Below are positions 39,726 through 49,634 of a stretch of DNA of 64,000 nucleotides, in pieces. This stretch comes from Natronosalvus halobius (GTDB taxonomy: Archaea > Halobacteriota > Halobacteria > Halobacteriales > Natrialbaceae). Within the stretch, counting starts at the first letter, position 1. Every line of letters starts with the position of its first letter. Where the stretch lies: positions 310,001 to 374,000 of the forward strand of contig NZ_CP099997.1 of the NCBI RefSeq assembly GCF_024138145.1. The letters are read 5' to 3'. Made by a program: the position numbers and the translations under genes. The notes under the pieces are model-generated. The model was given only the letters and a program-made list of their open reading frames with translations. It did no database searches and was not told the DNA's origin.

Positions 39726-42101
39726 ATGGACGATCATAGAGACGCCGACGGTGAGGGACCCGACGGCGGCCATCGTGACCACGACCACAGCCATCGTCAC
39801 GACCCGGAGACGACCGAGAACCAGGAAATTGACGCCGAGGCCGATCGGTCGGAACCCCGCGTAGAACAGTCTATGCTCGAGGAGGAAGCCGAAGATGCCG
39901 ACGAAGCGAGACGCGAGGTCGATGACCGGTACGAACGTAGGGCTGGACACGACGACCATGGAGGCGGCGGCCACGATGACCACGGAGGCGGCGACCACAA
40001 CCACGGCGGCATGCACGAGGGCCACGAGCAAATGTTCCGACGACGATTCTTCGTCTCGACGCTGCTTTCGATCCCCGTTCTTCTGTACAGCGAGACTCTG
40101 CAATCGTGGCTCGGCTTCTCGGTTCTGGCGTTCCCCGGCAGCGAGTGGATCAATCCGGTCTTCGCGGTAATCGTCTTCGCTTACGGTGGCGTTCCCTTCC
40201 TGCGGATGGCCGTCCCCGAACTCGAGGACCGGTCGCCGGGAATGATGACGCTCATCTCGATGGCGATCACCGTCGCGTTCGTCTACAGCCTGGCGAGCGT
40301 CGTCTTCCCCACCCAGTCGGCGTTCTTCTGGGAACTGGTGACGCTGATCGACATCATGTTGCTCGGTCACTGGATCGAGATGCGGTCGGTTCGGCGGGCC
40401 TCGAGCGCGCTCGACGAGTTGGCGAAACTGCTCCCGGACACCGCAGAACGCATCACCGAGGACGGTGAAACTGAAGAGGTCCCCGTCAGCGACCTGTCGG
40501 AGGGCGATCTCGTACTCGTTCGTCCCGGGGCGAACGTCCCCGCCGACGGCGTCGTCGAGGAGGGTGACTCGGACGTGAACGAGTCGATGATCACCGGCGA
40601 GTCGAAACCGGTTGCGAAGGACCCGGGTGACGAGGTGATCGGCGGCACGATCAACGGCGACGGAAGCCTTCGCGTTCGGATCAGCGCGACGGGCGAGGAA
40701 ACGACGTTGGCGGGGATCATGCGGCTCGTGGAGGAGGCCCAGCGAAGCGAGTCCAGGACACAGATGCTGGCCGACAGGGCGGCAGGCTGGCTGTTCTACG
40801 TCGCCCTGGCCGCCGCGGTGGTGACGGCCATCGCCTGGACCGCCGCCGTCCAGTTTAACGCCACGGTCATCGAGCGCGTGGTGACCGTCCTGGTGATCGC
40901 CTGCCCGCACGCCCTCGGACTCGCTATCCCGCTCGTCGTCGCGATCAACACGTCTCTCGCCGCGCGAAACGGGATGCTGATCCGGGACCGGATCGCCATG
41001 GAACGGGCGCGGGACCTGGATACGATCGTCTTCGACAAAACGGGAACGCTCACGGCGGGCGAACAGGGCGTCGTAGACGTTGCGACGGTCGACCTCGTGG
41101 ACGAGGACGAGGCGCTCGCGCTCGCGGCCGCCGTCGAGAGCGATTCAGAGCACATGATCGCCCAGGCGATGCGCGAGGCCGCGGCCGACCGCGGTCTGAA
41201 GCCGCCGAACGTCTCGGATTTCGAGGCGCTCAAGGGTCGTGGGGTGCGCGCGACCGTCGACGGCGACGCGATATACGTCGGCGGTCCGAACCTCCTCTCT
41301 CACCTCGAGGCCGAGGTCTCCCCGGAACTGGCGGGGTTCGCTGAACGGTCCGGAGAAAACGCACGAACGGTCGTCTACCTCGTTCGCGAGGGCGGTCGCG
41401 ACGGCGACTCGAGCGCCCAGGCGAACACAGAGGCAGGTGCCGGTCAGGAGCCAGGTACCGACCAGGCGAGGCCAATCGCGGCCTTCGCCCTCGCGGACGT
41501 GATCCGCGAGGAGAGCTACCGGGTCGTCGATGCGCTTCACGACCTCGGCATCGAGGTGGCGATGCTGACCGGCGACAGCGAGGACGTCGCCGCGGCCGTC
41601 GCAGACGAACTCGGCATCGAGACGGTCTTCGCCGAGGTGTTGCCCGAGGACAAGGACGAGAAGGTGACCGAACTGCAGGACCAGGACAAACTGGTGGCGA
41701 TGGTCGGCGACGGCGTCAACGACGCCCCGGCGCTGGTCCGCGCCGACGTCGGGATTGCCATCGGATCCGGGACCGACGTCGCCGTCCAGTCGGCGGACAT
41801 CGTTCTCGTGCAGAACAACCCGATGGACGTGGCCCGACTCGTCAAACTGAGCCGAGCGAGTTACCGAAAGATGCAGGAAAACCTCGTCTGGGCGGCGGGG
41901 TACAACGTCTTCGCCATCCCGCTCGCGGCCGGCGTTCTCGCGCCGGTTGGAATCCTTCTCTCGCCCGCTGTCGGGGCCCTGCTCATGTCGCTCAGCACCG
42001 TGATCGTCGCGATTAACGCGCAGTTACTCCGGCGAGTGGATCTCTCGATTCCGCAGTTGTCCGGTTTGTCTCCGGCGCAAAAAGCACAACCCGCGAGATG
42101 A
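39726..42101 (+). CDS. copB: P1B-type copper-transporting ATPase with His-rich N-terminus
   Basis: The 791-residue pump lacks the usual CxxC heavy-metal domains. Instead residues 1-105 are His-, Asp- and Gly-rich ([10 protein letters not shown], then [20 protein letters not shown]). The core has a CPH motif ([13 protein letters not shown]) typical of CopB-type ATPases, phosphorylation motif [14 protein letters not shown] in the actuator domain ([11 protein letters not shown]) and hinge [12 protein letters not shown]. About eight membrane segments. CopB-type pumps export Cu(II) or silver. It has no adjacent regulator or chaperone. Start ATG 39726. Confidence 0.92.
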   Translation: MDDHRDADGEGPDGGHRDHDHSHRHDPETTENQEIDAEADRSEPRVEQSMLEEEAEDADEARREVDDRYERRAGHDDHGGGGHDDHGGGDHNHGGMHEGHEQMFRRRFFVSTLLSIPVLLYSETLQSWLGFSVLAFPGSEWINPVFAVIVFAYGGVPFLRMAVPELEDRSPGMMTLISMAITVAFVYSLASVVFPTQSAFFWELVTLIDIMLLGHWIEMRSVRRASSALDELAKLLPDTAERITEDGETEEVPVSDLSEGDLVLVRPGANVPADGVVEEGDSDVNESMITGESKPVAKDPGDEVIGGTINGDGSLRVRISATGEETTLAGIMRLVEEAQRSESRTQMLADRAAGWLFYVALAAAVVTAIAWTAAVQFNATVIERVVTVLVIACPHALGLAIPLVVAINTSLAARNGMLIRDRIAMERARDLDTIVFDKTGTLTAGEQGVVDVATVDLVDEDEALALAAAVESDSEHMIAQAMREAAADRGLKPPNVSDFEALKGRGVRATVDGDAIYVGGPNLLSHLEAEVSPELAGFAERSGENARTVVYLVREGGRDGDSSAQANTEAGAGQEPGTDQARPIAAFALADVIREESYRVVDALHDLGIEVAMLTGDSEDVAAAVADELGIETVFAEVLPEDKDEKVTELQDQDKLVAMVGDGVNDAPALVRADVGIAIGSGTDVAVQSADIVLVQNNPMDVARLVKLSRASYRKMQENLVWAAGYNVFAIPLAAGVLAPVGILLSPAVGALLMSLSTVIVAINAQLLRRVDLSIPQLSGLSPAQKAQPAR

Positions 42102-42204
42102 GTCTAACCGGTCTCGTCCGACGTACCATCTGGGGACGATTCGAACGCTCTCCTCGAGGTCCCTCGTCTCGAGAGGCTACCACCGCACGATCGACGGGAA
42201 CGCC

Positions 42205-42211
42205 TTTATAT
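42205..42211 (+). promoter_or_regulatory. TATA box of egsA
   Basis: TTTATAT, centred 26 bp before ATG 42234, predicts that transcription begins at or within one base of the start codon, so egsA is probably a leaderless message. Confidence 0.6.
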
Positions 42212-42233
42212 CGTTCCCCGCCTCCTCTCACCT

Positions 42234-43295
42234 ATGTTCGAGAAGTCGACGTGGATCCGCCTCCCGCGGAACGTCGTCGTCGGTCACGACGTCCTCGCCG
42301 AAACCGTGAGCGTCGTCGACGACCTTCACCTGGAGGGGCGGCCACTGCTGGTCACGAGCCCAACGCCGCGAAAACTCGCGGCCGAACCGATCGCCGCCGA
42401 TTTCGAGGAACGCGGTATCGAACCCGCCATCGTCACCGTCGAGGAGGCGAGTTTCGAGGCCGTGGAGTCGGTCATTGACGCCGCCGAAGACGTCGGGGCA
42501 TCGTACCTAATCGGTGTCGGCGGCGGGAAGGCCATCGACATCGCCAAGATGGCCACCGACCACCTCGGTACCGGCTTCCTCTCGGTGCCGACGGCCGCGA
42601 GTCACGACGGCATCGTCAGCAATCGTGGCTCGGTCCCGGACGGAAACACGCGCCACAGCGTCGCCGCCGAACCGCCACTCGCCGTGATCGCCGACACCGG
42701 GATTCTGGCGAACGCACCCTGGGAACTGACGACCGCGGGCTGTGCCGACATCATCTCTAACTACACCGCGGTGATGGACTGGCGACTCGCCCACCGACTC
42801 AAAAACGTCGAGTACTCCGAGTACGCGGCCGCCCTCGCGGAGATGACCGCCGAAATCCTCGTCGGTAACGCCGACATGATCCGCCCCGGTCTCGAGGAGT
42901 CCGCCTGGATCGTCACCAAGGCGCTCATGTCCTCGGGAGTGGCGATGTCCATAGCGAGTTCTTCTCGCCCGGCCAGCGGCGCCGAGCACCTCTTTTCCCA
43001 CCAGCTAGATCGCCTCGCGCCCGGCGCAGCCCTCCACGGTCACCAGGTCGGCGTCGGCTCGATCATGACGGCCTATCTGCACGAGGGGGAGTCGGGCATC
43101 TGGACCGAAATCCGGGACGCCCTGGCGAGCATCGACGCGCCGACCACGGCCGCCGATCTCGGCATCGACGACGAAACCGTGATCGAGGCACTGACGACCT
43201 GTCACGCCATCCGTGACCGATACACGATTCTCGGCAACGGGATGGACGAGCGGGCCGCTCGAGAGGTTGCGGTGAAGACGGGCGTTATCGGTTGA
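42234..43295 (+). CDS. egsA: sn-glycerol-1-phosphate dehydrogenase
   Basis: The 353-residue NAD(P)-dependent enzyme makes sn-glycerol-1-phosphate from dihydroxyacetone phosphate, the first step of archaeal ether-lipid backbones. Its fold is that of iron-dependent alcohol dehydrogenases: cofactor motif LIGVGGGKAIDIAK, VPTAASHDGIVSNRGS, metal-ligand segments including EHLFSHQLD and LHGHQVGVG. Length fits the archaeal family. A TATA box 26 bp before the ATG suggests a leaderless message. No partner lipid genes are adjacent, although the next gene would belong to the lipid flippase-like family. Confidence 0.95.
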   Translation: MFEKSTWIRLPRNVVVGHDVLAETVSVVDDLHLEGRPLLVTSPTPRKLAAEPIAADFEERGIEPAIVTVEEASFEAVESVIDAAEDVGASYLIGVGGGKAIDIAKMATDHLGTGFLSVPTAASHDGIVSNRGSVPDGNTRHSVAAEPPLAVIADTGILANAPWELTTAGCADIISNYTAVMDWRLAHRLKNVEYSEYAAALAEMTAEILVGNADMIRPGLEESAWIVTKALMSSGVAMSIASSSRPASGAEHLFSHQLDRLAPGAALHGHQVGVGSIMTAYLHEGESGIWTEIRDALASIDAPTTAADLGIDDETVIEALTTCHAIRDRYTILGNGMDERAAREVAVKTGVIG

Positions 43296-43355
43296 CCGGG
43301 CATTATCGGTAGACGGGGCCTCGTCAACTGGACGGATCTCGTCGACTGAACGGGA

Positions 43356-44407
43356 TCACCCATCGACACGAACCAGCCCGACGCCGGTGGCCGACACGTA
43401 CGTCGCACCGATTCCGCCGAAACCGACGTGCACCCAGTAGGTACACAGCCGGTAGAGTAACGCAGCGGCAGTCGCGACGTCGCTCGAGACCGCGGTCGTC
43501 GCGACCAGTAGCCCGGCTAGGAACACCTCGACACCGCCCATCCCGCCCGGAAGCGGAACCACAGCTGCCACCGTGGACAGCGGTACACAGAGGAGCGCGA
43601 CCGCGAACGGGGCGTCGATGCCGAGAGCGATCAGCGAGAGGAACAGCGCAAGCGCGTTGAAGATCCAGCTCGCCAGCGCGACCGTCACCGCGCCCAGCAG
43701 GACCGACCGATCCGCCGCGACGTCGTCGATCGTCGAGAGGAACCCACGGACGCGGGTTCGAACGGCGGCGCGCTCGACGCCGGGCAGCCTGGCCAGCGTT
43801 TCCTCGAGCCGAGCAGTGATCCCGAACAGGATGGTCCGTGCGACGCCGTCGCGGGTGACGGAGACGGCTGAAGCGGCGACGAGGACGGCCGCGAACAGCG
43901 CTCCCAGGAGGCCGGTCGCGAGACGGTTCGACGGGGCCGACCCGACGGTCACGCTCGAGCCGACGTCGACGGAACCGTTCGAAACGACCCCGACGAGTCC
44001 GACGACGGCAACGACGACGGACGTGAGGAAGACGAGCACCTCCGCACGCTGATGACGGCGGCGTTGTCCTCGAACGGCGACTCGGACGACCCCGCGAGCA
44101 GGTACGCGGTCACGGCGACACCGACGGACTGTCCCCACGGTACGACGCTCCGGGAGAAGTACCCCGCCAGGAACGCGCCGACGAAGTCAGCCCCGCGGGC
44201 CGATCCCTCGACCGGCCCGAGCAGTCGGTAGACGATCAGGGCGCGCAGCGCGAGCATCGTCGCTCCGGCAACTGCGCCGCCGGCGATTAGAATCGGATCG
44301 GCGCGACGGATGCTCGAGACCACGGCCTCCCAGCCGGTGCCGTAGACAAGTATCCCGGTGACCAGGAGGGCAACCGCGAAGCCGGCGGCGACCCGCAATC
44401 GGCGCAT
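43356..44407 (-). pseudogene. Lysylphosphatidylglycerol synthase TM-region/UPF0104 protein, frameshifted
   Basis: The gene starts at ATG 44407 (MRRLRVAAGFAVALLVTGIL), and reads cleanly to about 44050 (FEDNAAVISV). It then needs a frame change to continue as AEVLVFLTSVVVAVVGLVG, after which it runs to the stop at 43356 (about 350 residues in total). The two halves together match an eight-helix AglD/UPF0104-type protein with the GGMGGVEVFLAGLL motif. The repair is simple: the minus strand reads ATCAGCGTGCGGAGGTG where ATCAGCGTCGCGGAGGTG would restore the frame. This is one missing base near 44047. It may be a true pseudogene, a sequencing error or programmed frameshift. Confidence 0.85.
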
Positions 44408-44486
44408 CTGCCGGGAGCAACGACATTCACTGACTTGAACGTACTGTCGGGGAACGGAACGTTCTCGACGTCGAACCGAGGACAGT

Positions 44487-45539
44487 TCACTCGAGCATCG
44501 CGTCGAGTCGCTCGACGCGGCGGTCGATGGAGTGGCGATCGACGAGGAGGTCGAACGTACGGCTCGAGTTTCGGGGCACGTGCCCGAGAGCTGCGATTCG
44601 TTCGAGCGCGTCTCTCATTGCACTCGCACTCGTCGTCGACGCGGCGAATGCGTCAGCCTCGTACTCGTGGGCGAGTTCTCTCCGTTTACTGGTATAAAGG
44701 AAGACGAAAACGACGGGGGCAAACAGGAACGAGTGAACAAACGTGAGCAACATTGCTGCCACTAGTGCTGCGTGCCAGAACGCCCGTCGTTCCAGGTGCC
44801 GACGTTGGACGTGCCCCAGTTCGTGTATGACGACGGCCTCGAACTCCGTCGGCTCCAGCCTAGTTCTCAGGGAGTCGGATACGAAAATCGTTCGTAGACC
44901 GGGAACGATCCCGGATGCGAGCGCGTTCGAACGGTCGTCGTCGACGAGTCGAAACCGAATGTCGACGTCGGCCGCTGCTGCGAGCCGTTCACAGCGATCG
45001 GCGACCTCGGAGGGGAGTTCAGCCGTGTCGTTCAGTCGATCGACGAGCCACGGGCCGATCGCGAAGTACGCGAGCGTCACGACGACGCCGAGCGGGACTA
45101 TCTCGTAGGGCGAGGTGCGTACGAGGGTGAATACGAAGGGAATGCTAGCGCAAACGAATACGCCGTGGACACCTGTCGAAATCGCCGCTCGTCGTCGGTT
45201 CCCGTACTCGGTCAGCTTGAGCAAATCGAACGCGGAGAGTGGGAGGATGGCAGCGGTGCCGATACCGAATCCCAGAATACCGGCGACACCAGTGACGAGA
45301 ACCCCGATTAGCAGGTCATCGATGAGTACAATCGCCGTGAAGCTACCGGCAACAGTGAAACACACGAGGGGAGCACCCGCCCCGATGAGGTACCACTGTA
45401 CCCGTCTCGTCGCGAGGCCGGAGGCTGTCGCGGGTGCGATGAACCGTTTACAGACGCCCCATCCGATTCCGGCGGTGGCGATCGAGAGGCCAATTCCGAC
45501 GACAAGAAGTCCACCAACGAGAATCGCAACGGCAGTCAT
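44487..45539 (-). CDS. M48-family zinc metalloprotease (HtpX-like)
   Basis: The 350-residue membrane protease has four or five helices. The zinc motif HELGH lies in AVVIHELGHVQRRHLERR, and the third ligand Glu in LAHEYEADAFAAS. N-terminal helices start at MTAVAILVGGLLVVGIGL. These enzymes degrade misfolded membrane proteins under stress. It stands next to the frameshifted flippase-like gene, both on the minus strand, with no operon overlap (80 bp gap). ATG 45539 removes a basic run-in. Confidence 0.9.
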   Translation of the reverse strand: MTAVAILVGGLLVVGIGLSIATAGIGWGVCKRFIAPATASGLATRRVQWYLIGAGAPLVCFTVAGSFTAIVLIDDLLIGVLVTGVAGILGFGIGTAAILPLSAFDLLKLTEYGNRRRAAISTGVHGVFVCASIPFVFTLVRTSPYEIVPLGVVVTLAYFAIGPWLVDRLNDTAELPSEVADRCERLAAAADVDIRFRLVDDDRSNALASGIVPGLRTIFVSDSLRTRLEPTEFEAVVIHELGHVQRRHLERRAFWHAALVAAMLLTFVHSFLFAPVVFVFLYTSKRRELAHEYEADAFAASTTSASAMRDALERIAALGHVPRNSSRTFDLLVDRHSIDRRVERLDAMLE

Positions 45540-45644
45540 CTCTCGTCCTCTTCGATCAACCACGTGGCTGCCCGTTTTGCCATGGGATATTCGTGAGGTC
45601 TAAGCAGGAAAGTAAATAGCTTCTGGTACCTGGAGACGGACGCG

Positions 45645-47495
45645 TTACACGTGCTCCTCGAGGAACTCGGCGATCGCCGAGTAGGCCTCGATTCGGTTCT
45701 CGAGCTTGCTGAAGCCGTGGCCTTCGTCCTCGAAGATGAGCTTGCGGACGGGGACGCCCTGCTCGCGTGCCTCTTCGGCGATCTGTTCGGCCTCCCCGAC
45801 CGGAACGCGGGGATCGTTCGCGCCATGGAGAACGAACAGCGGGGCCTCGATGTTCTCGACGGTGTTGATCGGGGAGATGGACTCGAGGAACTCGCGATCC
45901 TCGACCAGCGAGCCATATTCGGCCTCGCGGAGTTTCCGGCGCCAGTCGCCCGTATTCTCGAGGAACGTGACGAAGTTGGCGATGCCGACGACGTCGACGC
46001 CGGCGGCCCAGAGCTCTGGATACTCGGTGAGCGAGGCCAGCACCATGAACCCGCCGTAGGAGCCGCCCATGGCGACGACTCGATCTGGGTCGATCGCTTC
46101 GTGGCCTGAAAGCCACTCGACGCAGGCCGCGACGTCGGCGACGGAGTCCATCCGCTTTTCGACGTCGTCCAGGCTGGCGTACTCGCTCCCGTATCCCGAA
46201 GACCCGCGCACGTTGGGCTCGAAGTAGGCGTAGCCCCGGTTCAGGAAGTACTGCTTGACGCTCGAGAACGAGGGTCGGCGTTGACTCTCGGGGCCGCCGT
46301 GGATGTCGACGATGACGGGGTAGCCGTCGTCGGCGGTTCCGTTCCCATCCACAACGCCCTCGAGCACTCCCGCCGACCCCTCCGGGAGCGTCAGAAATCC
46401 TGGCACTTCGAGGCCGTCGAAGCTCTCGACGTGAACGAGTTCCGAGGACCGGAAGGTCTCGGGCGGGATTCCTGCCGTGGGGGCGAGGGTCCACTGCTCG
46501 CTCTCGCCGGATTCGACGTCGACGACGAAGACGTTCGCGTTGACCGCATCGCCAGTCGTCGAGCAGGCGAAGACCTCGGCGTCCGGGCCGAAACTCACGC
46601 CCCCCGAGAGTCCGCCCGGCAGGTCGGGTTCGGGGAACGTCTCGAACGCCGTTGGGTCATCGCCTGCGAGTTCGCCTGCGGTGAGCTCCGTGTATCCCTC
46701 CACGTTTCGCGAGTAGACGAACCGACCCGTCTCGTCGTCCAGGGCGAGCCCGTCGACGTTCCATCCTGCTCCCTCGACGACCGTCTCGATCTCGAGGGTC
46801 TCGAGGTCCAGATAGGCGAGCGCGAGCGTGTCGGTCTCCTCGTCGGTCACGAGGTAGAGGCCCTCGCCGTCGGGTGCCCAGGAGGCGCTCTGGTAGCGAA
46901 CGTCGCCTTCGTGGGGCGTGAGGTGGGTCATCTCGCTGGTTGCGAGGTCGAGGCTGTAGAGGTCCTGGTCGAAGTTCGAGTACGCCTGGGAGACCAGCAG
47001 TCGTGAGTCATCGGGGCTCCAGCCGCCGACCGTGAGCCAGCCGTCTCCCTCGGCCACGAGTTCGGCGTCGTCGCCGGTGTCCGCTCGGCCCTGGACGTAC
47101 ACGTCGAAGACGCTCTCGTCCCGGCGATTCGAGGTGAACGCGAACTGCTCGCCGTCGTGGCTCCAGCCGCCCCAGCGGTGTTTCGCCTCCGGCATCCCAG
47201 TCAGGTTCGTGATCTCGCCCGTCTCGGCGTCGAGTCGGTACAGTTGCGCGCGCTCGTTGCCACCTTCGTCCATCCCGAACGCCAGTTCCGCTCGTTCGGG
47301 CGACCAGGAGGCGAACGTCACCCGCTCGTCGTAGAACGTTCGCTGTTCGGGCCACGCCTGGGCGTCCTCGAGCGTCCAGACCTGGGGCGTTCCGGTGGTG
47401 TTCATCAGAAACGCCAGTCGGTCGCCCGCCGGTCCGAGAGAGGCGCCGTAGGCGCTTCGAATATTGAGATAGCGCTCGATGTCGTACGGTCCCAT
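45645..47495 (-). CDS. S9-family prolyl-oligopeptidase-like serine peptidase
   Basis: The 616-residue cytoplasmic enzyme has an N-terminal seven-bladed beta-propeller (WD/Kelch-like repeats rich in WSPD and DLATS segments, about residues 15-370) and a C-terminal alpha/beta-hydrolase domain. The triad is Ser in MGGSYGGFMVLAS, Asp in LHGANDPRVPVGE and His in EDEGHGFSKLEN. This is the acylaminoacyl-peptidase/DPP IV-like type; it releases short peptides. ATG 47495 starts a normal S9C-like N-terminus (MGPYDIERYLNIRSAYG). Confidence 0.92.
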   Translation of the reverse strand: MGPYDIERYLNIRSAYGASLGPAGDRLAFLMNTTGTPQVWTLEDAQAWPEQRTFYDERVTFASWSPERAELAFGMDEGGNERAQLYRLDAETGEITNLTGMPEAKHRWGGWSHDGEQFAFTSNRRDESVFDVYVQGRADTGDDAELVAEGDGWLTVGGWSPDDSRLLVSQAYSNFDQDLYSLDLATSEMTHLTPHEGDVRYQSASWAPDGEGLYLVTDEETDTLALAYLDLETLEIETVVEGAGWNVDGLALDDETGRFVYSRNVEGYTELTAGELAGDDPTAFETFPEPDLPGGLSGGVSFGPDAEVFACSTTGDAVNANVFVVDVESGESEQWTLAPTAGIPPETFRSSELVHVESFDGLEVPGFLTLPEGSAGVLEGVVDGNGTADDGYPVIVDIHGGPESQRRPSFSSVKQYFLNRGYAYFEPNVRGSSGYGSEYASLDDVEKRMDSVADVAACVEWLSGHEAIDPDRVVAMGGSYGGFMVLASLTEYPELWAAGVDVVGIANFVTFLENTGDWRRKLREAEYGSLVEDREFLESISPINTVENIEAPLFVLHGANDPRVPVGEAEQIAEEAREQGVPVRKLIFEDEGHGFSKLENRIEAYSAIAEFLEEHV

Positions 47496-48029
47496 GGCTC
47501 ACCAGTCTCGATTCGATATGGTAACGGTTTCGACTCGGTCCCTCGATGTGCCAGGGCGGGTCGGCGTCCCCAGTCCCATCCAATTCCGGCATTGTGTCCT
47601 CGACGAAACCGGTCAGTCGATGCTTTCCAGGAGAAGAGGCCCTCGAGACGAGCAGCGTCACTCGATTCCGGTAAAATAAATTCTCATTACCGGGGTCACG
47701 ACCGTTCGCTCGCAGATCCAGTGTTTTAGCACTGAACGAGGAGAGTCGGAACGGTGTCCGCCGATATGGGTGAAACGGCGCGGCTAGAACCCGTTACTCG
47801 CACTCGAGATGCGGTAAGACGGCGACCGTTTCTGGCCGTAGTGTTCACCCGTTTCTGTGAATCGGCGAGCGCGTGAAATCGTCGTCAAGCAACGACGTTG
47901 TTCCCGGCGAGCGGGGTCCATCGCTCCGCAGGCTACACAGCGGTTACAGGGCTCGGGCCGTGAATTAACGGCTGAAACGGTCGCGGTCCCTTTTGAGAGC
48001 GTGTGTTCATCCAGGTTTAGGGGTTAAAA
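47496..48029. other. 534-bp gap before the glycan locus
   Basis: No gene. AT-rich GGTAAAATAAATTCTC (about 47671-47686) is a possible promoter reading towards the S9 peptidase on the minus strand or a relic. The right side shows GAATTAACGG (about 47963) and GGGGTTAAAAATG immediately before the first glycan gene. No RNA gene or hairpin of note; AACGACGTT near 47893 is a short palindrome. Confidence 0.55.
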
Positions 48030-48605
48030 ATGAGAGACACCGAATTACTGAGCGGACCAACCGAAGGTTCGTCGGTTGGATACGAGTACGACGACGATAC
48101 GCGATCGCCGGTCATCGGCGCCGATCCGACGATCAGGACAGGGACGATTATCTACGACGACGTCCTGATCGGCGATCGATTCACCACTGGTCACTACGCG
48201 CTGATACGCGAGCGAACCCGAATCGGCGACGACGTGCTCGTCGGGACGAACGCAACCATAGACGGGACGTCGACCGTCGGTTCGAACGTGAGCATGCAGA
48301 CCAGCGTCTACGTACCCGCAGGGACCACCATCGGGGATCACGTGTTTCTCGGTCCGAACGCCGTCCTGACGAACGACCCCTATCCACTCCGTCGGGAGGT
48401 CGAACTCGAGGGCCCGACCCTCGAGGATCACGTCTCGGTCGGCGCCAACGCGACGATCCTCCCCGGTGTGACCGTCGGGCGAGGCTCGTTCGTCGCCGCG
48501 GGTGCGGTCGTCTCGGCGGACGTCCCCGAGGAGACGCTGGCCGTCGGCGTGCCGGCGAGACACGAACCGCTTCCGGCGTCGCTTCGAGGGGGAAACGCTG
48601 CATGA
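48030..48605 (+). CDS. Left-handed beta-helix N-acetyltransferase (WbpD/WlbB-like)
   Basis: The 191-residue protein is a hexapeptide-repeat acyltransferase, with many turns of the type [LIV]Gxxxx (VIGADPTIRTGTIIYD, RIGDDVLVGTNATIDG, TIGDHVFLGPNAVLTND). The cap NDPYPLRREVELEG is the loop with the conserved Pro-X-Pro/His-like region in this group. In bacteria, WbpD-type enzymes acetylate the 3-amino group of UDP-2-acetamido-3-amino-glucuronate. The next gene is the matching Gfo/Idh oxidoreductase, supporting this reading. Start ATG 48030. Confidence 0.82.
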   Translation: MRDTELLSGPTEGSSVGYEYDDDTRSPVIGADPTIRTGTIIYDDVLIGDRFTTGHYALIRERTRIGDDVLVGTNATIDGTSTVGSNVSMQTSVYVPAGTTIGDHVFLGPNAVLTNDPYPLRREVELEGPTLEDHVSVGANATILPGVTVGRGSFVAAGAVVSADVPEETLAVGVPARHEPLPASLRGGNAA

Positions 48606-48644
48606 TCGCCATCATCGCGTTCGCCAGGGGGGTGAGCGTCGCGT

Positions 48645-49634
48645 ATGCAGCCTGAACGACGGATAGACGTCGGCGTCATCGGCGTCGGGTCGATGGGGAG
48701 ACAGCACGCGCGCGTCTACGCCGGACTGTCGGAGGCGAATCTAGTCGGCGTCTTTGACGTCGACGACGAACGCGCCGCTCGCGTCGCGGACGAACACGGC
48801 ACGACCGCCATAGACCTGGAGTCGCTCCTCGCGTCGGTCGACGCCGCTTCGATTGCTGTCCCGACCGTGCATCACTACGACATCGCCGTGCAGTGTCTGG
48901 AGGCGGGCGTCGCGATGCTCATCGAGAAACCTCTCGTCACGAATATCGAGGAAGGGCGACGGCTCCGTTCGAGAGCGAACCGCGCCGACGTGGCGGTACA
49001 GGTCGGTCACGTCGAGCGGTTCAACCCAGCCGTGGTGACGCTCCGCAAAATCGTCGAGGATCTCTCGATCATCAGTATACACGCAGAACGGCTCGGACCG
49101 CCACCGAACCGTCGAATCGACGACAGCGCCGTCCTCGACCTGATGATCCACGACATCGACGTCGTGCTCTCGTTGCTCGACGAGTCGCCGACGAGCGTCA
49201 AGAGCACCGGCGTGAACGACAACCGCCACGCATCGGCACTGCTCGAGTTCGACTCCGGGATCATGGCGTCGCTCACTGCCAGCCGACTCACCCAGCGAAA
49301 AGTGCGTCGACTCACTGTGACCGCCAGAGAGTGTCTCGTCGAACTCGACTACATCGCCCAGTCGATTGCAATCCACCGCAACTCGGTCCCCAAGTACGCC
49401 GAACGCGACGGCAACGTTCGATTCCAGCACGAGAGCGTCGTCGAACGACCGCACGTGCCGAACGAGGAACCGCTACGGAACGAACTCGAGGCGTTCGTCG
49501 ATGCCGTCGCGTCGAACGAGACGCCGCTCGTGACCATCGACGACGGATTGGCCGCGCTCGAGTTGACCCACCAGATCGAAGCACAGGCCCTGGGCGACCG
49601 ATCTAACATCGGGGTGAGGGTGGCCGATGACTGA
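48645..49634 (+). CDS. Gfo/Idh/MocA oxidoreductase (WbpB-like)
   Basis: The 329-residue NAD-dependent oxidoreductase has an N-terminal Rossmann motif GVIGVGSMGRQHARVY, the family EKPLVT motif and the second-domain line VQVGHVERFNPAVVT. It probably oxidises the 3-hydroxyl of UDP-GlcNAcA. A strong GGGGGGTGAG run sits about 10 bases before the ATG. The stop overlaps the next start by 8 bp (ATGACTGA). Its place beside acetyltransferase and nucleotide-sugar dehydrogenase fits UDP-ManNAc3NAcA-type synthesis. Confidence 0.88.
   Translation: MQPERRIDVGVIGVGSMGRQHARVYAGLSEANLVGVFDVDDERAARVADEHGTTAIDLESLLASVDAASIAVPTVHHYDIAVQCLEAGVAMLIEKPLVTNIEEGRRLRSRANRADVAVQVGHVERFNPAVVTLRKIVEDLSIISIHAERLGPPPNRRIDDSAVLDLMIHDIDVVLSLLDESPTSVKSTGVNDNRHASALLEFDSGIMASLTASRLTQRKVRRLTVTARECLVELDYIAQSIAIHRNSVPKYAERDGNVRFQHESVVERPHVPNEEPLRNELEAFVDAVASNETPLVTIDDGLAALELTHQIEAQALGDRSNIGVRVADD

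Noticed and set aside
39333-40910. 525-residue minus-strand frame over the epimerase end and copB start
   Set aside because: Antisense of two solid genes; His/Asp-rich parts are the mirror of the CopB histidine tail.
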